From Chrysoperla carnea (taxonomy: Eukaryota > Arthropoda > Insecta > Neuroptera > Chrysopidae), in NCBI RefSeq assembly GCF_905475395.1, contig NC_058339.1, positions 22,142,001-22,206,000 of the forward strand: a DNA stretch of 64,000 bases. Direction: 5' to 3'. Positions 1-16,790 of this stretch are shown here, piece after piece. Both the position numbers and the translations under genes were made by a program. The notes beneath the pieces were generated by a model. That model worked only from the letters and a program-made list of their open reading frames with translations, was not told where the DNA came from and did no database searches. The first letter of the stretch is position 1. The number at the start of each line of letters is the position of its first letter.

Positions 1-685
1 TAGAATATTTCGCGGAAATACAAGTGTTGTAAATTAAAAAAGTCTAGTCTCCCATTATTTTACCGAGCATTCATAAGGTCAGCATTTTATATTTATACAC
101 GACAGGGTTAAAAAAATAACTTGATTGTATGTAATACCATGGCAAAGAATAAAATCATGGACACTATACAAGGATACTCCAACGATGGAATTGAGAAAAT
201 TTGTTTACTAAAAACAGGAATTATAGCGTCGCTGGTGTTCCTTTTGCACCGAAGTGCATTGCACGAAATAAATGCGTCATATTTTAAAAATCAAACTCGC
301 ACCTTACTCTCGCTCCTATATCACGGTACAAAAGGAATCATTGACATTACATTACATTTATAATTAATAGCTACAAAATTTACATATATATTTTATACGT
401 TTAGTGTTTGTGGAATTTCTGGCGACCACAATTTTACTAAACAACCAACAATTAAAGCAAGAAAACTTTTTATTATCTGACTTTTTTTGATTATTAATAT
501 AATGGATTCATCTACTAACGGGAGGACAGTTCAAAATTTGTTCTTGAAAGAAATTCATTTTTGTAGATCATGTAGCCTTATTTTTCGAGAAAAAAATTAT
601 AAAAAATCGGATTATTTCGTATTAAATGTTCCGTGTATAATTTTATAGACTAAATTGTGTGTAATTTTATCTATCAAGTGTCATT

Positions 686-936
686 CATGAAGGTTATAAA
701 GAAGGAGAACGATCACTATGTACTAAAGCATTAGCGCACCTTGTCCCTGAAAATTTGTAGAATTTATAGTTCATTTTCAGCCACCAGCCGCGCTGTCGTC
801 GGTAAGTAGTATATTAGCGCACAACAGCCCGCATTTAATGATACAACTTAGCGATCCCAGCGCCTCACTTATTTTTTCAAAATATTGGGGACAATATTTT
901 CTATTGCGATCGTTCTCCTTCTTTATAACCTTCATG
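686..936. mobile_element. hAT-type MITE with 8-bp target duplication
   Basis: A 251-bp non-coding element. The first 29 bases, starting CATGAAGGTTATAAAGAAGG, are repeated exactly in inverted orientation at the right end. Direct repeats GTGTCATT at 678-685 and 937-944 flank it. An 8-bp duplication is typical of the hAT superfamily. No reading frame inside, so it must have been moved by a transposase supplied elsewhere. Confidence 0.9.
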
Positions 937-2286
937 GTGTCATTAGTCAGAGGCGTTATGAGTATCAGAAATAATAGCTGAAAAACTCAGATTAAAAGAT
1001 GTTCAAGGTTTAAATCAAATAATTAAACATAATTTCAAACTAATGTATAATGTATAAAGTTTAATATTTATATAATGGTTTAATATACATATAAGACAAA
1101 AAATATTAGGCTACAATGTTTTCTTTACGTTAAGGCAGGTACAACTCAGAAACAAAAAATAAACTAACATAATAATCTAAAAATGGACTACTTTTAATAC
1201 GCTTTGAACCAAATGTTAATTTGATGTCAACGGTATTAAGTTCTTATCCATCTTTAACAATTTTTTATAAAATATGTATTTTATTAGAAATATATTTCAA
1301 GCCTTTGTAAATTGGTATTAAGTAATAATCTTTTTGAAATATTTCGTTAGACACAAATATGCTAAGCACAAAGACCATACAATTATATAGTATCGATTAG
1401 GAAGCCAATCTTAAATGAAGCATGCGCTTCTTTTTAAACACCTGCGAAGTTTTCATATTGTATGCAGTTTATGAGTAACAAAGAACGGGCTTCGTGTACA
1501 AAAATATAATTTTTTAGAAGATACCAAAATGATTTTTCAAAACAATGAATGAAAACACTTCATGATTTTTATTTGTTAAGTTCTTCACAATTGAATTTAG
1601 AAAATTCTCATACTTTCAAACAATATCAAGAGTATTTATTAAAACAGTAATTATTTTAATTCAAAAAAATATCCAATGATTTATATCCAATGATATAAAT
1701 ATCCAATGATATATATATCCAATAAATTTAGTATTATAAATTTTCGTTATTTCCTTCTTTTACATAATAAATACAAACCCTAAATAAATATTACCTGCAA
1801 CTTGCAGGTATAATAATTAACATATAAAAAATAGTTCTTAGAGTTACAAAGTTAACTTAAATTAATATTTCAGGCGATGGTAACTTTACAATCAAAACTA
1901 TATTCAATAGTTACTAAACATAAATGCCTGTGAAAATTCATATAATAACCATGTATTTTAATGGCAGTACTACAACTAATGAATTCGAGTAAATTTACTA
2001 AAAAAAATTCTTACGTATACCACTGTTTACCTACGCATTTTGTAAATGTATTCGAAAATAACCTAGAAATTTGGATCCAATTCAGTGGATTCAATTTTAA
2101 AAGAGTCTGTTTTTCACTAATTTTAAATATCTGTAAACATAAAATTTTAAATATCACAGATTATGTTGATGTAAAAGAATTTTTAAGAAACGAATTTTTT
2201 CTATTATTATATTAGAGAGAATCATTTAATACAACCAAAGATATTTCTATCTCAAAATTATTATTGAAAACTTAAAACTGGAAATA
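937..2286. other. Downstream flank of Ack, no gene seen
   Basis: AT-rich DNA between the 686-936 MITE and the probable Ack 3' end. Apart from the small tandem repeat at 1669-1723 and a 19-base palindrome around 1792-1810, nothing is recognised. The open frame at 1961-2215 is low-complexity with no family resemblance. Confidence 0.5.
1669..1723. repeat. Short tandem repeat, ATATCCAATGAT type
   Basis: About four imperfect copies of a 12-15 base unit containing ATCCAAT, separated by AT stretches. Minor repeat in the stretch downstream of Ack. Confidence 0.7.
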
Positions 2287-2305
2287 TTTATTCGGGCCAT
2301 TTATT
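2287..2305 (-). promoter_or_regulatory. Candidate polyadenylation signals of Ack
   Basis: Two AATAAA hexamers on the minus strand (2287-2292 and 2300-2305) lie about 230-245 bases beyond the Ack stop codon at 2531-2533. They are the nearest exact hexamers. In DNA this AT-rich, chance occurrence is likely. Confidence 0.3.
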
Positions 2306-2530
2306 ACTTGTCTCTTCTTCAATTTTAATATTTACAAAAAAGTGAAATAAAAATTAAATAGGCTATAAATACGTCAGTTGGAGATTCACTGATCAACTTA
2401 TTCTCTTAAAATATATATTACATTAGTTTTGTAAATACGAATAAAATAATTTTTTACATTTAGTATTATAAATTCGCTATTGGATTGATGCAGTATATTA
2501 TAGTTAAAATAACTTTAGCAGGCAATTTCA

Positions 2531-8879
<6,349 letters not shown>

Positions 8880-9337
8880 TCCCTATTCCCTATTATATTA
8901 TAAATGTGAAAGTAAGGATTTTTGTTTGTTTGTTACGCTTTCGCACAAAAACTACCGAATGGATTTGAATGAAACTGCACAATAATATTGCTCATACATC
9001 AGAATAACACATGAGCTATAATTTATAAAGATGAATTTAAAAAAAATTAAATTTAATCTGACATTTTACTGCTCCATCTATGATAATCATTTTGAACCAT
9101 AAATTAAAGATTTCTGTTTAAATTTAAAATATCAACTATTCATAGCCATCTTTTCTGATACTGAATTTCTACTCTTACTATTTCACACTTTAAAAAATTG
9201 AAAACTGTGTATATATTTAAGCTGTGTAAAACAATCCCTTCGAGTGGAAGGAGGATAAGTACGATCAAGAGAGGTGGAGGCAATAAAGCGGTAATTCTTA
9301 CTTTTAAGTCCAATGAAGCGGGTGGGTATCAAGCTAG
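8880..9337 (+). mobile_element. Helitron-like non-autonomous element (candidate)
   Basis: The left end, beginning TCCCTATTCCC after an A, runs into the insect-wide repeat phrase TATTATAAATGTGAAAG followed by TTTGTTTGTTTGTTACGCTTTC. The right end reads AAGCGGGTGGGTATCAAGCTAG and is followed by T. A 5' TC, a 3' CTAG (CTRR) and insertion between A and T are Helitron traits. I see no convincing terminal hairpin and no target duplication, as expected for Helitrons. Boundaries are inferred. Confidence 0.45.
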
Positions 9338-10430
9338 TGTCGTATAATTGTTTCTGCGAAATCTAGGCACTCTTCGAAAAAAATTTTCCAATAAATTCAA
9401 TAAAAGTGGTTCGTTTATCTATAAATACAAATGGGTTAGTATTTGATTTAATTTAATTTTTCACTGTCAAAAATACAGCCTAAACTAAATATTTCTTATT
9501 TCTACCCAAAATACAAAAATTAACCTTTTTTAAATTCTGTACTAAAATAATTTTTTACTGTGAATATATTCATTATACGTTCTTAAGAATTGCTCGTTCT
9601 GCGATGTAATATCAGCCATAAAATTCTGAAAATGTATTTAATCTGATGAACTACATTTTTTTGTTATAATTATCAGTTTAGTGAATTTAATTATAATAAA
9701 ACAAGCCATTCAATATGTATAAATTTTTCTCACAATTTATTCTCACATTAAACATTACCCATTATATGTTAATAGAATTAAAGACCTAAGATCGGAAAAG
9801 TAAATAACAATTTACAATAAACGCTGATAGACGGGGAAGTTAGATAGATAATCTCAAAATCTATTTGTTTGTTTATAACAATACCGGATTTAATATAAAT
9901 CATTGAAATAAATAAGTTTTGAATTTCAACATTTTGTAATGATGAAAACGTAAATAACATTATCTTTGATGTGTCCATCAATTCAGAATTATATAATTGT
10001 CAAATTTTTCAAAATTATTGTTAGGTTATTTCCTGCATTTTTTAACCTGTTGAATCAATTTTTGATAATTACTCATCCACAAGAGATTTGCAAGGCATTC
10101 ACCATCCATGTAACGCTTTTTTGTCGTGTTATTACTGTAATTGTAGTTAAGAAGGACAATCTAAAATAGCTATCAATGTAAAAAAGTGTTCCACTGAAAA
10201 CAGCAAATAACAGTTCTAAAATTGACCAGAATGGGACTCGTGTAGCACAAGGATTTTGATGTGAACTTCTCTACCCTTCTCTAATAACTTGTTTAGATCT
10301 TTATCTTACTCTTATTATTATTTATGTTTTATTTACTAGATTTTGTATACAATTTTTTTAAACGTCAAAGTCTTTCGGCTACATTTCATGTTTACTTATG
10401 ATACAAAGGCGTAAACATATGTAGACAATT

Positions 10431-10500
10431 CACTTGCACCAGGAATCGAACCCGGACCTCTTTGATTCATGCCAAGCGTCTTATTCAGTTCGTTCATACG
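10431..10500 (-). repeat. tRNA-derived SINE-like or tRNA pseudogene fragment
   Basis: On the minus strand the segment contains GGTTCGATTCC, an exact RNA polymerase III B-box, inside a T-arm that can pair (CCGGG with CCTGG around a TTCGATT loop). It is preceded by AAGACGCTTGGCATGAATC, resembling an anticodon arm. The acceptor stem does not close, so a functional tRNA is unlikely. Most like the tRNA-derived head of a SINE. Confidence 0.45.
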
Positions 10501-11816
10501 ATCTCTAGACTCAGAGTGTAACATTTTGAACTCATTGAATTTTTTTTATTTGTTTGCCAACCAACTTTTTTTTAAAACTTACACCTTTGCTTCAGAAGCG
10601 TAACTAATTTTCTGCTTTTCGTGGACTTTTTTCATATACAAAGATGATTCTCCTTGTCTCTACCCTCCATAGGTAACAGTATGTTAAAATTCAGATTAAC
10701 ACTCTCCCCAAATTGTTACGCGATAAACGACAATGATACTTAAGCAAGCATTCTTGTAACATGCAGACAAAAATAGTCATTTGATGATCACCCTAATACC
10801 TCCAAAAAGGATTTTATTTGGTATATATACGGGTCTGTATAAACTTTTTGCTGTTTCATATATTCGTTAAATTTCAAATATATAAAATTTGTATACATTT
10901 TTAATATAGATCAGTAATCTCGGTACTTACACGATAGTATATCATGTTAAAAACGATATTAATGTATTGACGCAGACAATAAAAAACAACAAAAAAGAAT
11001 TAACGCCCACTATTGTCAACTGTAAACCTAATGTCGTTTTAGAAGGTCGAGGCATAATAAACATTAAACCTTGTACTAATTTCAATTTATCAAAACAATT
11101 TCGGGAATAAAATTTTTTGTTAAAAATTCACAAGCCTTGGTGAATTTGGTCTTTTGTCTTGGAAAATAAAAATACGATTTTGTCCCTTATTTGGGTGACG
11201 TACAAATTCAATTTATATAAGTTTCATAGAATTATTAAACAGGCGAAGTTTTAATACTCCGACCTTCGATTCAGTGCTAAAGTCTATATTTTCGGGAAAA
11301 AATATGACTAAAGAATGAATTGAAACAAGAAAATCTTATTTATTTTAGACGGTATATGAATGGCATGATTACATACAATAATGATAAATTGAAAACTGCA
11401 TGTGTCACACATGTAATTTAATTAACATTTATATATGAATACAAATACTAAATATATACACAAAAATAATCAGAAAAGATAAACTAATAACAACGAGACT
11501 AAACATAGCACATAAATCAATTTAATAGCTCATCTGAATTGGAATATATGGGAAAGTTACAAAACATAACTTTTCTATCGCATTTTATCCGAATCCTGTG
11601 GAAAATACAATTTTGTTAAGAACTTTTTTGTAGAAAATTTTACGCTTTTTTTGATGATTAAAACTTTTTGCATAAGTATTTTTGGAGATATTTGTACTTT
11701 CTGTGTACAAAAGCACAATTAATCATACTTTAAAATAACTAGTCCATTTTGAAAATATAACGGCCAGGGGTTAATCGATTGCGTATTTAAATAAATTTAT
11801 GTTTGTATGGCTGAAT

Positions 11817-12175
11817 CATTGACTTGAGTTATACATAGACTACTAAGCAACGCCTATCTTTCCGTACAGTGAAAAACGAGCCAACATCTGAGGTAATTGC
11901 TTAGGTCAGCTAGGGATATTTATCAAAAAAGTACATTTATCAAAAGAATATAGGGACATTTATCCAAAAAAAAAAAACATACATTGAATGTTAAATTTTC
12001 ATATCACAAAATTTCACTGAAATTTTCCGCTTTTTGACTAAAAAAAAATACTTATCACGCATCACTTTACATTTTTTCTTACGAATCTACAATGGATTTT
12101 ACCTAAGCAATTACCTCAGATAGTGGCACGCTTACAATCGTTTGACACTCAGTCTATGTAGCTCTAACGTCAATG
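11817..12175. mobile_element. Nested hAT-type MITE with 8-bp target duplication
   Basis: A 359-bp non-coding element. The ends are imperfect inverted repeats: left CATTGACTTGAGTTATACAT, right (reverse complement) CATTGACGTTAGAGCTACAT. A second inverted pair, ATCTGAGGTAATTGCTTAGG, lies further in (about 11886 and 12121). Direct repeats GGCTGAAT at 11809-11816 and 12176-12183 are the target duplication. The uninterrupted site is seen in the opposite arm of the host element. Confidence 0.85.
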
Positions 12176-12649
12176 GGCTGAATAATATAATTTCGCTGTC
12201 ATATTCATACCTTCAAATACAAAGAGAGCGCGCATTATGAATGACCTCGTCTGATTTAATTCAAGAGTAAACTATTATGTTTTCTTTTGTCCTTTTGTAC
12301 TTGATTTTTTGCTACTCTAGCATTTTCATTATTCACTGTATATATATAGATAGTGCAGAAGGATCTTTTTAGCTTCCTTTCCTCTACATTGTTGATATTT
12401 TTAAAAAGCAATGAAGAGACTGTTACTAATTTCATCATCATAGAGTTAATTTAAACATGAATAGGTATTACACCATTGTCATTTGTATCGCATACAAATG
12501 AATAAATTATCTATTTAAAACATTTGTAGCTATATAAAGTAGTATACAAGAAAATTGGCTGCAAGCACAAATTATTTATTTGTAGATGAACACCGCCGAG
12601 GTAAATCTAATGGCAAATATCCACTCGATATTCCCATATAATACATACT

Positions 12650-13050
12650 ATAAAATTTGAACCCAATTTGCATCCCTTGTGGGTAAACAGTGATGTTTAT
12701 AAAAAAAATGTTTTAAACAAAAGTTGTAAAATTTTTTATGAGGAAAATTTTTTACACTTAAACTTTTGTTCTATCTCTAACGGTTTACAAGATGAGGCCT
12801 ACGGATCCAAAACCCAATTGACCTATGTTGCTCATTTACGAACTCGACCTTACTTTTTACGTCCTAAGCATGCTATAAAAATTTCAGCTTGATATGTCTT
12901 TTCGTTTTTGAGTTATCGTGCTTACGGGCAGACATCCGGAAATGGACTAATTAGGTGATTTTATGAACACCTATACCAAAATTTTGTTGGTAGCATCAAT
13001 ATTTTTAAGCATTACAAACTTGGGACTAAACTTAATATACTATAACTTGG
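12650..13050 (+). repeat. 500-bp interspersed family, diverged copy
   Basis: Shares with the copies near 50.5 and 54.7 kb the phrases AAACAGTGATGTTTA, CTATCTCTAACGGTTTACAA, GGAAATGGACTAATTAGGTG and ACTTGGGACTAAACTTA. Its left part is poorly conserved. It lies inside the inverted-repeat element 11735-13470. Confidence 0.75.
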
Positions 13051-13923
13051 AGTCTACTAATCTATTGAGTTTCTCGACGCAACTGTGAATAATTGAATTA
13101 CGTATACAGGTTGTTCCAAAATTATGACTAAAGAATTACAAGTTTAAAACGATAATAACTTGTTAAACTTAAACACAACGCGGTTTATGTCAACAGCAAA
13201 TGTAAATTGTGACTGTTAACAATCGATTAATAGACTCAAAGTTAAATTTAGTTTAAAAAACTGATTTAAAAGTAGCAAAAAATCGGATACAAAAGGAAAA
13301 TATAATAGTTTACTCTTGAATTCATTCAGACGAGGTCATTCATAATGCGTTCCTTGTATTTAAAGATATGAATGTGATACCGAAATTATATTATTCAGCC
13401 ACAAACATTTTTATTAAATACTCAATTGATTAAACCTCGTCCGCCATATCTTTAGAATGGATTATTTTAGAAGATACAGGGTGATTTCTTTTCAAGTTTC
13501 ACAAATCAGAAAGAAATTGTTAATTTTGACCCTTTTTTGTCAACAAACTGGTAAATAAATAGATCTCTTTAAATTCTCTCGTAAAAAAAGTTTGTTCTAC
13601 TCAGCCAACTCTTTTGATAGTCTATTTTCCGTAGATCACTGCTATTTTTTAAAAGATTAAAGCCTGCTTATTACTGCCATAGTAACCGCTTGACGTTATT
13701 AGTCATTTGCCCAATACTGTATTTTTCAATTCATTGATGATAAATTTATATACCTATAAATATTGCCCCAAATTTTATTCATAACATACATGAATTCAAA
13801 ATTATGAACATTTTCATAATTTCTCTCTGTCTTCTTATAATTATTTCCGTTAGAAAGCGAAATAGATAAATTTTAATTAAAACCATGTCATCTATAAGAA
13901 ATTAAAATAACGCAATGTTTTAA

Positions 13924-14424
13924 GGATGTTCCAGCATGGTATTTGCAGTTTCTATGTTAAAGCAATGGTACAATTTTTTTTTCGACAGAATTTAACGAAA
14001 AATTAAATTTAAGAATTTAATAATGCTTACTATTAATTCCCAAAGTTTCAGAAATTTTGACCGTTTAAAATGGGAAATAATTATGCCAACGTCCCAATTT
14101 CGGTCAATTTACGTCAAAATTAATATCTCGAAAGTGAAAATTAATTTCTAAATTATTTTTTTTTAGAATTGTATTGTATAAACATTTTTTTCTACTTTTT
14201 CTTCCATATATAATAATATCATAAAAAATAGGAGAGAGACCGGACATTTTACATGCTTTAAATGGGACATGACCCTCAAAATCGCGAACTTTGTCTTTAA
14301 ATATCTCGCGATCTAAACGGTCAAAAATTATGAAATTTTAGGAATTCATAAATAAAGCTATTATAAACCCGAGAAAAAAAATTCGGCCAAATCTGTCGAA
14401 AAGTGATTTCATGCTGGTACTACC
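13924..14424. mobile_element. TTAA-flanked non-autonomous element
   Basis: A 501-bp non-coding block bounded by TTAA at 13920-13923 and 14425-14428. The ends are imperfect inverted repeats: left GGATGTTCCAGCATGG, right (reverse complement) GGTAGTACCAGCATGA. Homology continues inward through CGACAGA and TTTTTGACCGTTTA phrases. TTAA duplication is typical of piggyBac-type transposition, but these ends are not a piggyBac family I know. Confidence 0.65.
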
Positions 14425-14428
14425 TTAA

Positions 14429-16790
14429 ACAGAAAACAACAAATTTTATTATTGAAACAATAAATAGTTGACTAATGTTGATAAACATAATTAAGATTTA
14501 TAAATGAGTTTAATAAAATTGCAAATTGTGTTTTTTTGATTAAGTAATTCGATAAGTCACCAAACGAAATTTTCATATCGCAGTGAATCATACTGCGTTA
14601 TCACTGTAAATATTTTGACGATTGCAGAATTTTAATTATCGTAATTACTAAATACCTATAATTTCAAATGGGTAGGTAATTGAAACGATAATATTGTGTC
14701 CGCCTACTAAATAGAGATTGCCTAATAGTATCCTTGATATCTTTCCAAAGGCACTTTTGTTTAATGTATATAAATATTCAATATTTTGCCTTAAGATAAG
14801 TATACAAGTATAAAATAATATCAATAATTCATAAATAATGCGAGTGCAATCGTACGAGTTAAATTTTTAATTAAAAAAATAAAGAAAAAGGATAATAAAT
14901 TCTAAAAACAATAAAAAAAAGTAATTATTATAAAAAAAAAAAAAAAAATTAGAATTTGTAACTTGTAAATCATTAAAATTAGTAAATGTGGAACAAATTT
15001 AGAAAATTCATTTATTTTAATGACTCAAAAACTATGTATTGTAAATCACTTAAAAAACACCTGCTAAGGGCAGGTCTATTGTTTGCAAAAACTTAAGTTT
15101 ACATACAGTAAACAAAAATACTTACATAACCTGTATGTTGATTTAAACCTATATCAGAAAACAATATATCAAAATAGTGCACAATTTTCATTATTTTTTA
15201 AATTTTTCACTTTACAAAATATTCTTTAGTAATGATTTTCTATTTAGGAAAATGCCTTTTAGCTTAACAATCATTCATGCAAAATCCTTCAAAAACTATC
15301 ACAATTATTATTTTTAAACAAAATTTTCAAAGAATCACTTTAACACTTTTTACATTACTTAATATACTTTGAAATTTACACTCATAACTTCACCATATTT
15401 TATTCTTATAAAAATAACCAAAACACTAATTTCAAACATCTTGCTCAATACCAAAGGAGGCGGATTTATCTAAAGTTCTGTTTCTGTTCAATCTACTACA
15501 CACAATAAACTATGCATGCAAGTGTTCTCCATCTATGTAGTAACTAGATACAAGATCTGCATGACGGATAAAATTAGAGCTAATTATATTTTTCGAAAAG
15601 TAACATGTTAAAATATTTAGAAAAATCCCCTATATACAATGAATGATTTTTTAATTAACTTTTTGACCGTGATGAGCCTATAAGTACTTACACATTTTTT
15701 CGGCAGTAAATTTACTATAATCAGCTATTTTAATCTTAATGAAGTTTAGGTTCATTGACATGAATACTTCAATATTTTCGTTTGTAATGGAGGTCATTTC
15801 GTAAACAAGAGCTAATGAACTAACGCCATCTGTTGGTGTCTAAGCGAACGAAGTTGGTAAATATGATATCTACTGTATGAACAATTGTAATCTGTTGGTA
15901 CATAATTGAATGAAATTGGTAAGTATGAGATTTACTATATCGACAGTTAGCGGTGGGCGAAAAGACGTATCCATGTAAAACTTACGACTGTATCAAGAAT
16001 ACAGACAATCAGTGTTTTTTATGAGTTGTTAATAAGGTTTAGGTTTAGAGCATCTTAATTTTTGCTTGAGAAATTGTGAATAAATTGATTATTAACCATT
16101 TCAAACAGAGGTGGCTCCTAAGTGGGGCGGACCGTATCTCCAGGCTAACGCTGTCTTAATAACGCGTTGTAAACGATACAAATTTTTTAAATTTCATTAT
16201 ATTCATTCTAAAATATAAATGTATATATAAATTGTGTATAAAATAATAATCAATATTTTTTTTTAAACATATAAATCTTAGCTTTAATTAGTATTAAGCG
16301 AATATTATCGAAAGCCAACGAAAAATTTCGTTAGTTTGAAGTTTTTTTTATCATAGATCAAAATAAACATAGACCGCTATTATGTAAAATGTTTATTTAA
16401 AGAAATAAAAAAGAAGTTTAAAAACACTTATTTAATAAAAGTATCAATAAATAATGATCACTCAAAAACTGGTGTAAATCATTTTCAATTTAAAGTGAAA
16501 ATATTATCTTTTTTTTTACAATTTACGAATATGCGGGCATTTTTTTATAAGACAGCACAAGCTTTATATTCTAATAAGTCTGTGGTTGTTTATGACTGGT
16601 ATGTTTTGCTGATTATGTTTAAAAAATGTAAAGTGGTTTTTTAAATCAATAATTTATTAAGAAAACATAAAAAATATGAATTCATTATTCTTAGAGTTAT
16701 TATTAATAAATTGATCTAATGCATATCGAATTTACGTTGTTGTTAATTTATAGAAAGTTGTATTAAAAAGCGCTAAATTTAAAAATTAAG
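14429..16790. other. Upstream flank of the ERMARD-like gene
   Basis: AT-rich DNA without a recognised gene, including A-rich runs near 14930. Near 15830-15930 two short related segments (CATCTGTTGGTGTC and AATCTGTTGGTACA, each followed by GAA-TTGGTAA/AGTATGA) suggest a small local duplication. The ERMARD promoter must lie in its right end but cannot be defined. Confidence 0.4.

Larger units (their letters stand above)
11735..13470. mobile_element. Old inverted-repeat element, interrupted by a nested MITE
   Basis: The left arm (about 11735-11816, resuming 12184-12330) matches the reverse complement of the right arm (about 13270-13470). Shared phrases include CTGAATAATATAATTTCG, ATTATGAATGACCTCGTCTG and TTCAAGAGTAAACTATTAT. 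The left arm is split by the MITE at 11817-12175; removing it and one copy of its 8-bp duplication restores the alignment. Between the arms lies a copy of the 500-bp interspersed family (12650-13050). No transposase frame is visible. Outer ends are not exactly fixed. Confidence 0.7.

Noticed and set aside
121..363. 80-residue frame at the left edge.
   Set aside because: Starts at a non-ATG codon, has no family resemblance and lacks splice or promoter context.
1792..1810. 19-base palindrome TACCTGCAACTTGCAGGTA.
   Set aside because: Isolated short palindrome in AT-rich DNA; no evidence of function.
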